Source: an uncultured Parabacteroides sp.
Lineage (GTDB): Bacteria; Bacteroidota; Bacteroidia; Bacteroidales; Tannerellaceae
Reading direction: 5' to 3'
NCBI GenBank assembly: GCA_949289155.1
Contig: CASEMX010000002.1
Location: 62,001 to 126,000, forward strand
DNA: 64,000 bases
Shown piece by piece: positions 1 through 8,670 of this stretch. Made by a program: the position numbers and the translations under genes. The notes below the pieces were generated by a model. The model made no database searches. It saw only the letters and a program-made list of their open reading frames with translations, and was not told the origin of the DNA. Each line of letters opens with the position of its first letter. Within the stretch, counting starts at the first letter, position 1.

Positions 1-319
1 GTGGGTTAAGCGAAGCAAAGGTAAGAAGAATTTAGGGGTGACTGCCTATATTTTCTTTCTGAAAAAGATAGTATTTCCTATATTCAGAGGCTGTTCGAAA
101 ATCTTTGCCGCCTCAAAGGTCAGTTATCCATTAGGTTCTTTTTTTCATACACAGTTTAATAAGAATTGGGTATTTCCTTTAAAGGAATTGGAATTTGAAG
201 GTAAAATGTTTTACGTTCCAGCAGATTATGATTCTATGTTGCAAGCTCAGTATGGAAATTACATGCAAATCCCTTCAGCAGATGAAATAACAACTCATGT
301 TAGAAGTGTTCAGTTTTAA
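1..319 (+). CDS. LicD-family protein, C-terminal fragment
   Basis: The frame is open from the first bases of the window, so the GTG at 38 is internal and the gene begins outside. About 105 C-terminal residues remain. The pattern FEGKMFYVP, then a D-Y-D segment, then YGNYMQIP matches the C-terminal end of LicD-type proteins, which transfer phosphocholine or related groups to surface glycans. It sits 20 bp before the epimerase gene on the same strand and is probably part of the same capsule or O-antigen type locus. The catalytic region is not in the window, so substrate and activity cannot be judged. Confidence 0.7.
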   Translation, partial: WVKRSKGKKNLGVTAYIFFLKKIVFPIFRGCSKIFAASKVSYPLGSFFHTQFNKNWVFPLKELEFEGKMFYVPADYDSMLQAQYGNYMQIPSADEITTHVRSVQF

Positions 320-339
320 GATATAAAATAGGGTCTCAT

Positions 340-1515
340 ATGAAAAAGAAGATTATGTTAGTGTTTGGAACCCGGCCAGAGGCAATCAAGATGGCTCCGT
401 TGGCTAAGGTTCTACAAAGTCATAAAGATAGTTTTGATGTCGTTGTCTGCGTTACGGGACAGCATCGGGAATTGTTAGACCAGGTATTGACAGTATTTGA
501 CATCCAGCCGGAGTATGATTTGAATATCATGGCGAAGGGACAGGATTTATATGATATCACTTCTCGAGTTTTACTTGGGATGCGGAGCGTTTTGAACGAG
601 GCGAAGCCCGACATCGTATTGGTTCATGGTGATACGACGACTTCGATGGCTGCGGCTTTAGCGACTTTTTATCAACAAATACCTGTAGCGCACGTAGAGG
701 CAGGTTTACGTACGCATAATGTTTATAGTCCTTGGCCGGAAGAAATGAACCGACAGATTACAGGCAGGATTGCCTCTCTGCATTTTGCTCCGACCCGGTT
801 AAGTCGCGAGAATTTGCTGAAAGAGAATGTCGCCGAAGAAAAAATACATGTGGTGGGAAATACGGTTATAGATGCGCTCCATCTGGTTTTAAAACAAATA
901 AAGGGTAACAAGCATATCGAAGAGCAAATTCTTACGACATTGAATAATGCGAGCATCCAAAGTTCTTTGCTGAATTCATGGAAAGACTCGAGTCGCCGTT
1001 TGGTGTTAATCACAGGTCACAGACGGGAGAACTTTGGTGACGGGTTTATGCATATCTGCTGTGCGATTCGGGACTTGGCAAAGAAATATCCAATGGTTGA
1101 TTTTGTCTATCCTATGCACCTGAATCCGAATGTCCGGAAACCGATACATGAAGTGTTCGGCTCGGAATACAAACAAGAGTTTTCGAATCTCTATTTTATC
1201 GAGCCATTAGATTATCTGCCGTTTGTCTATTTGATGGACCATTCCCATATCGTACTTACGGATAGCGGAGGTATTCAAGAGGAGGCTCCGGGCTTAGGAA
1301 AACCAGTGTTGGTAATGCGTGATACAACCGAACGGCCGGAGGCATTGGAGGCCGGTACGGTGAAATTAGTGGGTACGAGTTATGACAAAATTATCAATGA
1401 GGTATCTCTTTTGTTGGATAAAGAGGAAGTTTATATGACAATGTCGAAGGCGGTCAATCCTTATGGGGATGGTTGCAGCTGCGGAAGGATTTCCAACATC
1501 TTAAAGTCGATTTGA
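340..1515 (+). CDS. wecB: UDP-N-acetylglucosamine 2-epimerase (non-hydrolysing)
   Basis: This 391-residue cytoplasmic enzyme interconverts UDP-GlcNAc and UDP-ManNAc, supplying ManNAc-type sugars for surface polysaccharide. The N-terminal FGTRPEAIKMAPL, the central GHRRENFG and the C-terminal DSGGIQEEAP and RDTTERPE motifs are all present, and the length is normal for the family. It lies between a LicD-type fragment and a glycosyltransferase; the latter starts one base after its stop codon, which indicates one transcript. The start at 340 is supported by the family N-terminus beginning directly after a few basic residues. Confidence 0.95.
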   Translation: MKKKIMLVFGTRPEAIKMAPLAKVLQSHKDSFDVVVCVTGQHRELLDQVLTVFDIQPEYDLNIMAKGQDLYDITSRVLLGMRSVLNEAKPDIVLVHGDTTTSMAAALATFYQQIPVAHVEAGLRTHNVYSPWPEEMNRQITGRIASLHFAPTRLSRENLLKENVAEEKIHVVGNTVIDALHLVLKQIKGNKHIEEQILTTLNNASIQSSLLNSWKDSSRRLVLITGHRRENFGDGFMHICCAIRDLAKKYPMVDFVYPMHLNPNVRKPIHEVFGSEYKQEFSNLYFIEPLDYLPFVYLMDHSHIVLTDSGGIQEEAPGLGKPVLVMRDTTERPEALEAGTVKLVGTSYDKIINEVSLLLDKEEVYMTMSKAVNPYGDGCSCGRISNILKSI

Positions 1516-1516
1516 A

Positions 1517-2707
1517 ATGAAACGGGTCTTGGTGGTTTTTAACGGTTATCCGATGGGAGAAGATGCCGGAGATAAAATACGCGTGTTCAATATGCTCAGT
1601 TCCTTGCAGGCTATCGGACTTCAGGTTTTCTTTCTTGCTTTTTATAAGAAAGGATTCTCGCATAAAAAGATAGAACGGCGAAAGGTCTCTGAAGGAATAA
1701 AGAGTCTGTTTGTTTATACGCTTCCCGACCGGTTTGGACTGAATACAATTGCGGCATGGTGGCGGGCGATAGTCACTTGGTGGTACGTTAAGATTTTTAA
1801 GATCGATTATGTGCAGCTGGAGACTTCGCTATCAGCTTCATGTGCGATGTTTTTAGGGAAACAAATCCCTGTTATTACCGACTTCCATGCGGATCCAGTT
1901 CCGGAGTTGCAGATGAACAAACGGTCGGCTTCTTGTATTAAGCAAGCAGAAAAGGATATCAAGTACGCTTTAAGACGTTCACAGAAAGTGATTGCGGTTT
2001 CCCATAATTTGATTCGCAATTTAGGAGATTACCATCCTTTTCAAAGCGCGTCTTATATCCTGCCATGTTGCTTTAATGAACAATTATTTCCAACCATAGA
2101 CGAACAGGCACGTACGGATCTGAAGAAAAGCCTGAATTTGGAGGATAGAATTGTGTTGTGTTACCTGGGCGGGACGCATAGTTGGCAGTGTATTGCGGAA
2201 ACGTTGGATTTGTTTATTCGGTTGAAGCAATTAGATTCCCGCTATTTCTTATGCATATATACCAATGGCGATTTAACGCCGTTTGCAGTTGCTTTGGATA
2301 AAATAAAAGACTCCTATCTCTGCCAAAGTTTGCCTTACAATAAGGTCTCTTTGTATCTATCGATTGTGGACTCAGGGTTTGTCTTGCGGCGGAATAGCTT
2401 GGTCAACATCAATGCCTCCCCTACAAAAACAGCAGAATATCTGGCATCAGGGGCAATGGTGGTAGCAACTCAATATTCAGGTGATGCGCCGCAACAGATA
2501 GAAGAAAGCGGCTGTGGGTTCGTCTTGAACGATGTGCAAGCCTCTGATGAAGAATTGAAGGCATTGCATGAACAGATACAGAGGTACGTGAAAGACAAGC
2601 CCGCCTCTTCGGAAAGAGCTAGACAGTATGCTTTCCGTAAAAGAGTGTGGAATTCGAATGAGCAGGAATTGGAAAGGATGTATAGAGATTTGCATGCCTT
2701 ATCCTAA
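1517..2707 (+). CDS. Glycosyltransferase, GT4-like
   Basis: A 396-residue protein with the two-domain layout of GT-B glycosyltransferases. The N-terminus (VLVVFNGYPMGEDAGDK) resembles the glycine-rich acceptor-side loop of GT4 enzymes. The C-terminal half carries SPTKTAEYLASGAMVVAT, the place where GT4 enzymes bind the sugar nucleotide, followed by a D-A-P-Q segment and a typical helical tail. There is no signal peptide or membrane segment, so it probably acts at the inner face of the membrane on a lipid-linked glycan. It starts one base after the epimerase stop codon. It is the last gene of the polysaccharide locus visible here; donor and acceptor cannot be predicted. Confidence 0.8.
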   Translation: MKRVLVVFNGYPMGEDAGDKIRVFNMLSSLQAIGLQVFFLAFYKKGFSHKKIERRKVSEGIKSLFVYTLPDRFGLNTIAAWWRAIVTWWYVKIFKIDYVQLETSLSASCAMFLGKQIPVITDFHADPVPELQMNKRSASCIKQAEKDIKYALRRSQKVIAVSHNLIRNLGDYHPFQSASYILPCCFNEQLFPTIDEQARTDLKKSLNLEDRIVLCYLGGTHSWQCIAETLDLFIRLKQLDSRYFLCIYTNGDLTPFAVALDKIKDSYLCQSLPYNKVSLYLSIVDSGFVLRRNSLVNINASPTKTAEYLASGAMVVATQYSGDAPQQIEESGCGFVLNDVQASDEELKALHEQIQRYVKDKPASSERARQYAFRKRVWNSNEQELERMYRDLHALS

Positions 2708-2963
2708 AATTCCAATTAAGGATATTTAGGGATGATAGACTCTGTTATTTCTTTGATTGACATTGAGTTACGAAAAATATAGAGGGAGTTAAGGACATTT
2801 TTCCTCATTCTCTCTTTCATTTATTTCTGAACACTTTTCTGAAAAATCAGGTGTAATTTGTTTATAACCAGTAGTGTTATTGTAAATTTCGTGTTCTATT
2901 TTTTGCAACTAGTCATAAGCGAAGGCGTGTTTGTGCATCCGATTGACTATATGTCAGGATATC

Positions 2964-3257
2964 CTACTGCTTCGGAGTCAGCAATACCGACGTTGGATGT
3001 GCTTGTAGGAATTCTGTCATCTTCAATACCTCCTTTCCTAACTGTTCGTAATAAGTCTCCAGATCGATGGGGTTATCATCGTCGTTGAGCGAAGACGGTC
3101 TTAAACTTCTCCACCTTGGCTTTTCAATTGGGCATGGATACGGTCATGACAAGGCTTAAGCAGTTTCTGCAAGGCAGAAATGCCATATCCTTAGCCTGAC
3201 AGGTATGAAGCAAACACTGTCCCTACTAACTGTTCCAGATAGTTGGGCAACGGGAAA
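2964..3257 (-). pseudogene. Decayed gene remnant, family unclear
   Basis: No intact gene fits the 567-bp gap between 2708 and 3274. On the minus strand there are protein-like fragments in shifted frames. One frame reads LPNYLEQLVGTVFASYLSG, meets a stop, then continues GYGISALQKLLKPCHDRI. A second frame reads NDDDNPIDLETYYEQLGK and EVLKMTEFLQAHP before a stop near 2964. The composition is helical and charged, and the C-terminal tail resembles Bacteroidales DUF6261-type proteins, but that link is from memory and weak. The rest of the gap, 2708-2960, shows nothing I recognise. Confidence 0.35.
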
Positions 3258-3274
3258 ATAGCAATAGGCCTACA

Positions 3275-3979
3275 TTATCCTAATCTGCTTATTTTTTTCA
3301 GTTTATCTACATCGATGATCTTAATCTTCCGCCCATCCATAGCGATGACATGCTCTGCCACAAAAGCCGTCAGCGTACGGATAGCATTTGAGGTTGTCAT
3401 GTTCGATAGGCTTGCCAAGTCCTCGCGAGCCAAATAAATGCTCAATGTCGCTCCATCTTCTTCTAATCCATAACTATCCTTCAGAAACAATAAAGACTCG
3501 GCTAAACGCCCACGAATATGCTTTTGCGTCAAGTTCACGGTACGCTCATCAGCAATACCTAAGTCGGTGGATAATTGGCGAATAAAGAACATTGCCAAAT
3601 CAGGGTTCCCATAAATTAATTCGGTAACGATCTCCAACGGTATCATGCAAATCGTTGAAGCTTCGAAGGCAGAAGCATTCGTTAGATAGTTCTCGTGGGA
3701 GAAGAACGCGCGATAACCGAAGTACTGCACCGGCTTAATCATCCGGATGATTTGCGTGCGTCCACCCACGCCGTCTTTGAAGATTTTTACTTTTCCTTTC
3801 AAAAGACACATCATATCCGTCGGCTCATCGCCTTCTCGATAAATTCGCGCATTCCGTTTGAAATTTTGAATCGAAGCCTTGTTTCTCAAAATTTCCCGCT
3901 CCTTATCAGTCAACACCCGCCAAACTTCTGCTAAACTTGACGAAAAATCAATCTCTTCTATATGCTGCTGTCTAATCAC
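3275..3979 (-). CDS. Crp/Fnr-family transcriptional regulator
   Basis: A 234-residue protein. Residues about 25-140 form a cyclic-nucleotide-binding-like beta barrel (YREGDEPTDMMCLLKGKVKIF). A dimerisation helix follows, with a C-terminal winged helix-turn-helix (LAREDLASLSNMTTSNAIRT) that reads like the Crp DNA-recognition unit. There is no N-terminal cysteine cluster, so it is not an Fnr-type iron-sulfur sensor. The ligand cannot be inferred; the cAMP-contact arginine-serine pair is not evident. It is a single-gene unit with its own promoter about 50 nt upstream, convergent with the decayed region. Confidence 0.88.
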   Translation of the reverse strand: MIRQQHIEEIDFSSSLAEVWRVLTDKEREILRNKASIQNFKRNARIYREGDEPTDMMCLLKGKVKIFKDGVGGRTQIIRMIKPVQYFGYRAFFSHENYLTNASAFEASTICMIPLEIVTELIYGNPDLAMFFIRQLSTDLGIADERTVNLTQKHIRGRLAESLLFLKDSYGLEEDGATLSIYLAREDLASLSNMTTSNAIRTLTAFVAEHVIAMDGRKIKIIDVDKLKKISRLG

Positions 3980-4028
3980 GATTAATAATTATTGTTATAT
4001 AACATACTTATGGGACATTATTATGACG

Positions 4029-4036
4029 CAAAAATA
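4029..4036 (-). promoter_or_regulatory. -7 box of the crp-like gene
   Basis: The minus strand reads TATTTTTG, matching the Bacteroidetes sigma-ABfr -7 consensus TAnnTTTG. It lies 50 nt before the ATG at 3979. No clear -33 TTTG was found. Confidence 0.6.
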
Positions 4037-4073
4037 GTAACTATTTAGATTTTAAGGAAAGATTTTAGATAAA

Positions 4074-6110
4074 TTATGATTTCACCTGTTTCTTGGCGTC
4101 TAATAACGTTTCCAACTTGACCAATTCGTCCCGGTATTGTGCGGCTTCGATAAATTCTAATTTCTTAGCGGCTTCTGTCATTTTCTGTCTAGTTTGCTCA
4201 ATGGTCTTTTCCAATTGTGCGTAGTTCATGTATTGCACGACTGGGTCAGCGGCCACTGCGTTTTGAGGCTCGATATAGGCGTAAGGTTCGATGCCTGCTT
4301 GTTGTTGCTTTTCAGCCACCAATGATACGCTATTCTTGACTACCTGTTTAGGAGTAATGCCATGTTTCTCGTTGTATGCCATCTGTTTTTCGCGCCGACG
4401 ATTTGTTTCTTCGATGGTTAAACGCATACTTTCTGTTATTTTATCAGCATAGAAAATGACTTTTCCGTTGATATTTCGAGCCGCACGTCCTGCTGTTTGC
4501 GTCAGCGAACGGTGCGAACGCAAAAATCCCTCTTTATCTGCATCCAAGATAGCTACCAAAGAGACCTCAGGTAAGTCCAATCCTTCGCGCAAGAGGTTGA
4601 CTCCGATTAATACATCGAACAGCCCTTTGCGTAAATCATCCATAATCTGAACACGCTCCAACGTATCTACATCGCTATGGATATAATTGCATCGAACACC
4701 CATACGGGTCATATAGGTCGTCAGTTCTTCTGCCATTCGTTTGGTCAGGGTAGTCACCAAGATACGCTCGTCGTTAGCAGCTCGCTGCGCAATTTCTTCC
4801 ATCAGGTCGTCTATTTGGTTGAGCGTAGGGCGAACTTCGATGACAGGGTCTAACAGACCGGTCGGGCGGATGACCTGGTCAACCACTATCCCTTCGCTTT
4901 TTTCCAATTCATAGTCTGCTGGAGTCGCACTGACATATATTGCGCAAGGGGTAAGCGATTCAAACTCTTCGAAAGTCAGTGGCCGGTTATCCATAGCGGC
5001 AGGCAGCCGGAACCCATAATCGACCAAGTTCTTTTTCCTTGCATAATCCCCACCGTACATTGCCCGAATCTGAGGAATGGTTACATGGCTCTCATCAACG
5101 ACCAATAAGAAGTCTTTAGGAAAGTAATCTAATAGGCAGAATGGGCGTTCGCCCGCAGCACGTCCATCGAAATAGCGCGAATAGTTCTCAATGCCTGAGC
5201 AATGCCCTAATTCCCGAATCATTTCCAAATCATAAGTAACCCGTTCATACAGCCGTTTAGCTTCATACGGTTTACCTATTTCTTTCAGATATTCTACTTG
5301 CGTACCTAAGTCTACGTCTATTTGGCTTATGGCTTGGTTGATTCGTTCTTGAGTGGTTACGAACAGATTGGTCGGATAGATATTCAGTTCGTCTTGTTCG
5401 TCTATTTCCTGGCCATTCATCGGGTCGAACGATGAGATGCGGTCTATTTCATCGCCCCAAAACTCGATACGATAGGCTACTCCGTCGAACGTTTCAATGG
5501 CAGGGAAGATATCAACCGTATCTCCATTTACCCGAAAACATCCGCTTTTGAATTCTATCTTATTATTAATGTAAAGCGCCGAAACAAATCGGCGGAGCAA
5601 TTCATCGCGGTCTATGTGCATACCCTTCTCTAAATGCGTAACCTTTTCGGCAAATGCGCGCGGGTCTGCCATACCATAGAGGCAAGAAACCGATGAAACC
5701 ACAATCACATCCCGTCTGCCTGATAAGAGAGAGGCGGTTGCCCGGAGCCTGAGCTTGTCTATTTCCTCGTTGATAGCCAAATCTTTTTCTATATAGGTAT
5801 CTGTCGAGGGAAGATAAGCTTCCGGTTGGTAATAATCATAGTATGAAACGAAATATTCTACAGCATTGTTGGGAAAAAAGGCTTTGAACTCGCTGTAAAG
5901 TTGTGCTGCCAACGTTTTGTTATGGCTTAATATCAAAGTCGGGCGGCATACATTTTTGATGACATTGGCAATCGTAAATGTCTTTCCTGAACCGGTTACT
6001 CCCAATAATGTTTGGTATGGAACGCCTGTTTGCAAACCTTCTGTAAGGGCTGCGATAGCTTCTGGTTGGTCGCCTGTAGGTTTAAAAGGCGATGATAATT
6101 CGAAATTCAT
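4074..6110 (-). CDS. uvrB: Excinuclease ABC subunit B
   Basis: A 678-residue helicase-like component of nucleotide excision repair that verifies damage with UvrA and recruits UvrC. Visible features: the Walker A motif GVTGSGKTFTIAN near residue 40, the beta-hairpin region with YYDYYQPEAYLP near residue 92, helicase motifs including VDESHVTIPQ and QTAGRAARN, and a C-terminal UVR motif near residues 630-665 that contacts UvrC. Length is normal. The start at 6110 gives the usual N-terminus (FELSSPFKPTGDQPEAI). It is a lone gene with its own promoter. Confidence 0.97.
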   Translation of the reverse strand: MNFELSSPFKPTGDQPEAIAALTEGLQTGVPYQTLLGVTGSGKTFTIANVIKNVCRPTLILSHNKTLAAQLYSEFKAFFPNNAVEYFVSYYDYYQPEAYLPSTDTYIEKDLAINEEIDKLRLRATASLLSGRRDVIVVSSVSCLYGMADPRAFAEKVTHLEKGMHIDRDELLRRFVSALYINNKIEFKSGCFRVNGDTVDIFPAIETFDGVAYRIEFWGDEIDRISSFDPMNGQEIDEQDELNIYPTNLFVTTQERINQAISQIDVDLGTQVEYLKEIGKPYEAKRLYERVTYDLEMIRELGHCSGIENYSRYFDGRAAGERPFCLLDYFPKDFLLVVDESHVTIPQIRAMYGGDYARKKNLVDYGFRLPAAMDNRPLTFEEFESLTPCAIYVSATPADYELEKSEGIVVDQVIRPTGLLDPVIEVRPTLNQIDDLMEEIAQRAANDERILVTTLTKRMAEELTTYMTRMGVRCNYIHSDVDTLERVQIMDDLRKGLFDVLIGVNLLREGLDLPEVSLVAILDADKEGFLRSHRSLTQTAGRAARNINGKVIFYADKITESMRLTIEETNRRREKQMAYNEKHGITPKQVVKNSVSLVAEKQQQAGIEPYAYIEPQNAVAADPVVQYMNYAQLEKTIEQTRQKMTEAAKKLEFIEAAQYRDELVKLETLLDAKKQVKS

Positions 6111-6142
6111 AGTTTATGTTGTTCGTTACAAGAATATGGTTA

Positions 6143-6150
6143 CAAAGATA
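6143..6150 (-). promoter_or_regulatory. -7 box of uvrB
   Basis: The minus strand reads TATCTTTG, a perfect TAnnTTTG box, 32 nt before the uvrB start codon. Confidence 0.65.
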
Positions 6151-6185
6151 CATATAAGGAATGTATAAAAATAGAGAATAGGCTA

Positions 6186-6256
6186 AAAAAGAAAAAGGTT
6201 GTCGTCACGACAACCAATCTCCATTGTTAACCTTAAATCTAATACCATGAAAAACA
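6186..6256 (-). ncRNA. Candidate small RNA, copy 1 of 2
   Basis: First copy of an approximately 80-bp module repeated 255 bp further on. Read on the minus strand, a -7 box (TATATTTG, 6269-6262) is followed by about 45 nt of conserved sequence, a perfect nine-pair hairpin (GGTTGTCGT with ACGACAACC, 6197-6215) and a T-rich tract. That is promoter, short body and intrinsic terminator. A competing reading is a plus-strand leader: the module ends in ACCATGAAAAACAC, a plausible start codon context, opening a 43-codon frame. The two copies diverge just after that ATG, which argues against a coding role. Confidence 0.5.
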
Positions 6257-6261
6257 CAGTG

Positions 6262-6269
6262 CAAATATA
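6262..6269 (-). promoter_or_regulatory. -7 box of candidate sRNA copy 1
   Basis: The minus strand reads TATATTTG (TAnnTTTG). It lies at the edge of the conserved module. No good -33 element was seen. Confidence 0.5.
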
Positions 6270-6440
6270 TATAGTTTTATGTAATCTCCCATCTTTTTTC
6301 AGCGAAAACGGTTGTTTTTTAATTCTAATTAGAATTCTCGCTATAAAGACAGCGATGTTTCAAGATTTTTTTATATGAAGAAAACAGAAAATAAGACTAT
6401 AAAAAGCAGAGAGTATCGTTGTTTTTCTTTGAGGGGCTAT

Positions 6441-6511
6441 AAAAAGAAAAAGGTTGTCATCACGACAACCAATCTCCATTGTTAACCTTAAATCTAATAC
6501 CATGAAAAACA
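6441..6511 (-). ncRNA. Candidate small RNA, copy 2 of 2
   Basis: Second copy of the module at 6186-6265, aligned at a constant 255-bp offset with very few differences. The hairpin is GGTTGTC...GACAACC (6452-6470). The one stem difference gives a G-U pair in minus-strand RNA but an A-C mismatch in plus-strand RNA, which favours minus-strand transcription. The T-rich tract follows on the minus strand. The rest of the 706-bp uvrB-pheS gap (6271-6435 and 6525-6778) is AT-rich with no feature I recognise. Confidence 0.5.
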
Positions 6512-6516
6512 CGGTG

Positions 6517-6524
6517 CAAAAGTA
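6517..6524 (-). promoter_or_regulatory. -7 box of candidate sRNA copy 2
   Basis: The minus strand reads TACTTTTG, with a possible -33-like CTTG about 20 nt upstream. It occupies the same position relative to the module as in copy 1, although the bases differ. Confidence 0.5.
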
Positions 6525-6778
6525 TAGCCTTCGCCGGTTATTTGCAAGTGTTTGTGCTGAAAAAATATATATGATTAATATTATTTAGCTTTTCTGTCTT
6601 GTTGTGGAATGTTTTTTGGAGTTCTTGGGATGTTTCTGCATTTTTCCTACGAAAGAATATTCAATACATCCTATTAATATAGTATGATTGAGGGCTTGTT
6701 CAGCCCTTCCGATTCTATCGAATTTTAAACTGATTAAAAATTATGGAGATTATAAATTGCAGATTCAAAATAAAAACC

Positions 6779-6786
6779 TACTTTTG
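6779..6786 (+). promoter_or_regulatory. -7 box of pheS
   Basis: TACTTTTG with a TTG 19 nt upstream (6757-6759). Transcription would start about 25 nt before the pheS ATG at 6817, which also shows that upstream in-frame codons are not translated. Confidence 0.65.
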
Positions 6787-6816
6787 CATTGTGAATTATC
6801 AAAAGTTAAGCAAACA

Positions 6817-7836
6817 ATGATAGATAAAATAAAATCACTGCTCCAAGAAGTGGAGAATCTGACTGCCTCTAATGCAGAAGAGTTGGAAGCTCTCCGCATC
6901 AAATATCTTGGTAAAAAAGGAGAAATCTCCGCATTGATGAACGATTTCCGTACCGTTCCCGCAGAACAAAAGCGTGAAGTCGGAATATACATTAATCAAT
7001 TGAAAGAAACCGCCCAAAACAAAATCAACGAACTGAAAGAAAGTTTCGAAAATGCGCCGACTTTTAGTAACGACATTGACCTTACGCGCACAGCTTATCC
7101 TATCGGGTTGGGCACGCGCCATCCGTTGTCATTAGTGAAAAAGGAGATTTGCGATATTTTCGGACGTTTAGGATTCAGTATCGCCGAAGGGCCGGAAATA
7201 GAAGATGATTGGCATGTGTTTTCGTCATTGAATTTTGCTGAAGACCATCCAGCCCGTGATATGCAGGATACGTTTTTTATCCAGCATAACCCGGATGTAT
7301 TGCTTCGCACGCATACCTCTTCCGTCCAGACGCGCGTTATGGAAAAACAACAACCGCCTATCCGCATCATTTGCCCGGGACGTGTGTATCGCAACGAGGC
7401 TATTTCTTATCGTGCACACTGCTTCTTCCATCAAGTAGAAGCATTATATGTAGATAAAAATGTTTCTTTTGCTGATTTAAAGCAGGCTTTGCTTTTCTTT
7501 GCGAAAGAAATGTTCGGACCGGAAACCAAAATCCGTTTGCGTCCGTCTTATTTCCCATTTACTGAGCCGTCGGCTGAAATGGATATTTCCTGCAATATTT
7601 GCGGCGGGGAAGGATGTCCTTTCTGTAAACATACCGGCTGGGTAGAAATCTTAGGTTGCGGAATGGTTGACCCTAATGTTTTGGAAAACTGCGGTATCGA
7701 TAGCAAAGTCTATACTGGGTATGCCTTAGGTATGGGAATCGAACGTATAACGAATCTTAAATATAGAGTGAAAGATTTACGTATGTTCTCAGAAAACGAT
7801 ATCCGTTTCCTGAGAGAATTTGAATCAGCCAATTAA
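6817..7836 (+). CDS. pheS: Phenylalanyl-tRNA synthetase alpha subunit
   Basis: Catalytic subunit of the class II PheRS heterotetramer, charging tRNA-Phe. The 339 residues from the ATG at 6817 begin MIDKIKSLLQEVE, the family coiled-coil N-terminus (residues 1-80). The in-frame extension to 6688 has no homology and lies upstream of the promoter. The catalytic core carries class II motif 2 (GRVYRNEAISYRAHCFFHQVE), the acyl-site region RPSYFPFTEPSAEMD near residues 240-255 and motif 3 GYALGMGIERI. A four-cysteine cluster (CNICGGEGCPFC) is also visible. pheT is not adjacent. Confidence 0.96.
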   Translation: MIDKIKSLLQEVENLTASNAEELEALRIKYLGKKGEISALMNDFRTVPAEQKREVGIYINQLKETAQNKINELKESFENAPTFSNDIDLTRTAYPIGLGTRHPLSLVKKEICDIFGRLGFSIAEGPEIEDDWHVFSSLNFAEDHPARDMQDTFFIQHNPDVLLRTHTSSVQTRVMEKQQPPIRIICPGRVYRNEAISYRAHCFFHQVEALYVDKNVSFADLKQALLFFAKEMFGPETKIRLRPSYFPFTEPSAEMDISCNICGGEGCPFCKHTGWVEILGCGMVDPNVLENCGIDSKVYTGYALGMGIERITNLKYRVKDLRMFSENDIRFLREFESAN

Positions 7837-7870
7837 AATTGTAACCTAAGAATCGGATGTAGTACCAAAT

Positions 7871-7897
7871 CCCCGGACTCTAAACCTTGGTCCGGGG
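7871..7897. other. GC-rich hairpin after pheS
   Basis: CCCCGGAC and GTCCGGGG form an eight-pair stem with an 11-nt loop, 34 bp after the pheS stop. No U-tract follows on either strand, so it may stabilise the mRNA 3' end rather than act as a classical terminator. Confidence 0.5.
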
Positions 7898-8031
7898 AAA
7901 ACACACACTACAGGCAGAGAAAAGGGTTCGCAATTTTAATCTGAGTTCTGAATTCCGGATGATGGATGCCCAATCCAATCATTCTTGGAGTTTCAGAATT
8001 CAGAAAGCGGCTCAAACCAATCAGTGTCGAG

Positions 8032-8670
8032 ATGCGCAAAGAAGAAAGATATAAAGGTGTATTGGATTGGTTCCAGACTCATGTTCCGGTAGCAGAGACA
8101 GAACTTCATTATCGCAATCCGTATGAATTGCTGATTGCAGTCATATTATCTGCCCAATGTACGGATAAACGGGTGAACATGATTACTCCTGCACTTTTCG
8201 AAGCTTTCCCTGAACCGGAAGTAATGGCTGCTTCGACCCCCGAAGTTGTTTATGAATACATTAAAAGCGTATCTTACCCGAATAACAAAGCAAAGCATTT
8301 GGTTGGAATGGCAAAAATGCTGGTCGAAGACTTTGGCGGGAAAGTACCCTCAGAGGTAAATGACCTTATGAAACTTCCGGGCGTGGGAAGAAAAACAGCC
8401 AATGTCATCGCTTCTGTCGTTTATGATAAGCCTACAATGGCGGTAGATACACACGTCTTTCGTGTGGCGAATCGAATTGGATTGACGCTCAACAGCAAAA
8501 CTCCATTGGAAACAGAAAAAGAGTTGACGAAGCATATCCCGAAAGAACTTATCCCGATTGCACATCATTGGTTGATTTTGCATGGACGATACACTTGCTT
8601 GGCACGTAAGCCGAAATGCGATATTTGTGAATTGAAGACTTGGTGCAAATATTTCCTGACGCAACGATGA
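8032..8670 (+). CDS. nth: Endonuclease III
   Basis: Base-excision repair DNA glycosylase/AP lyase for oxidised pyrimidines. From the ATG at 8032 the protein has 212 residues, matching the family length of about 211; the upstream in-frame ATG at 7966 adds 22 residues without homology. The helix-hairpin-helix LPGVGRKTANVI supplies the catalytic lysine, and VDTHVFRVANRIG contains the catalytic aspartate. The C-terminal CLARKPKCDICELKTWC has the C-x6-C-x2-C-x5-C spacing of the [4Fe-4S] cluster loop. Its stop overlaps the next start codon in ATGA, so the two are translationally coupled. Confidence 0.96.
   Translation: MRKEERYKGVLDWFQTHVPVAETELHYRNPYELLIAVILSAQCTDKRVNMITPALFEAFPEPEVMAASTPEVVYEYIKSVSYPNNKAKHLVGMAKMLVEDFGGKVPSEVNDLMKLPGVGRKTANVIASVVYDKPTMAVDTHVFRVANRIGLTLNSKTPLETEKELTKHIPKELIPIAHHWLILHGRYTCLARKPKCDICELKTWCKYFLTQR

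Noticed and set aside
2858-3088. 76-codon plus-strand frame
   Set aside because: No homology or promoter; the opposite strand has protein-like decayed fragments that explain the composition.
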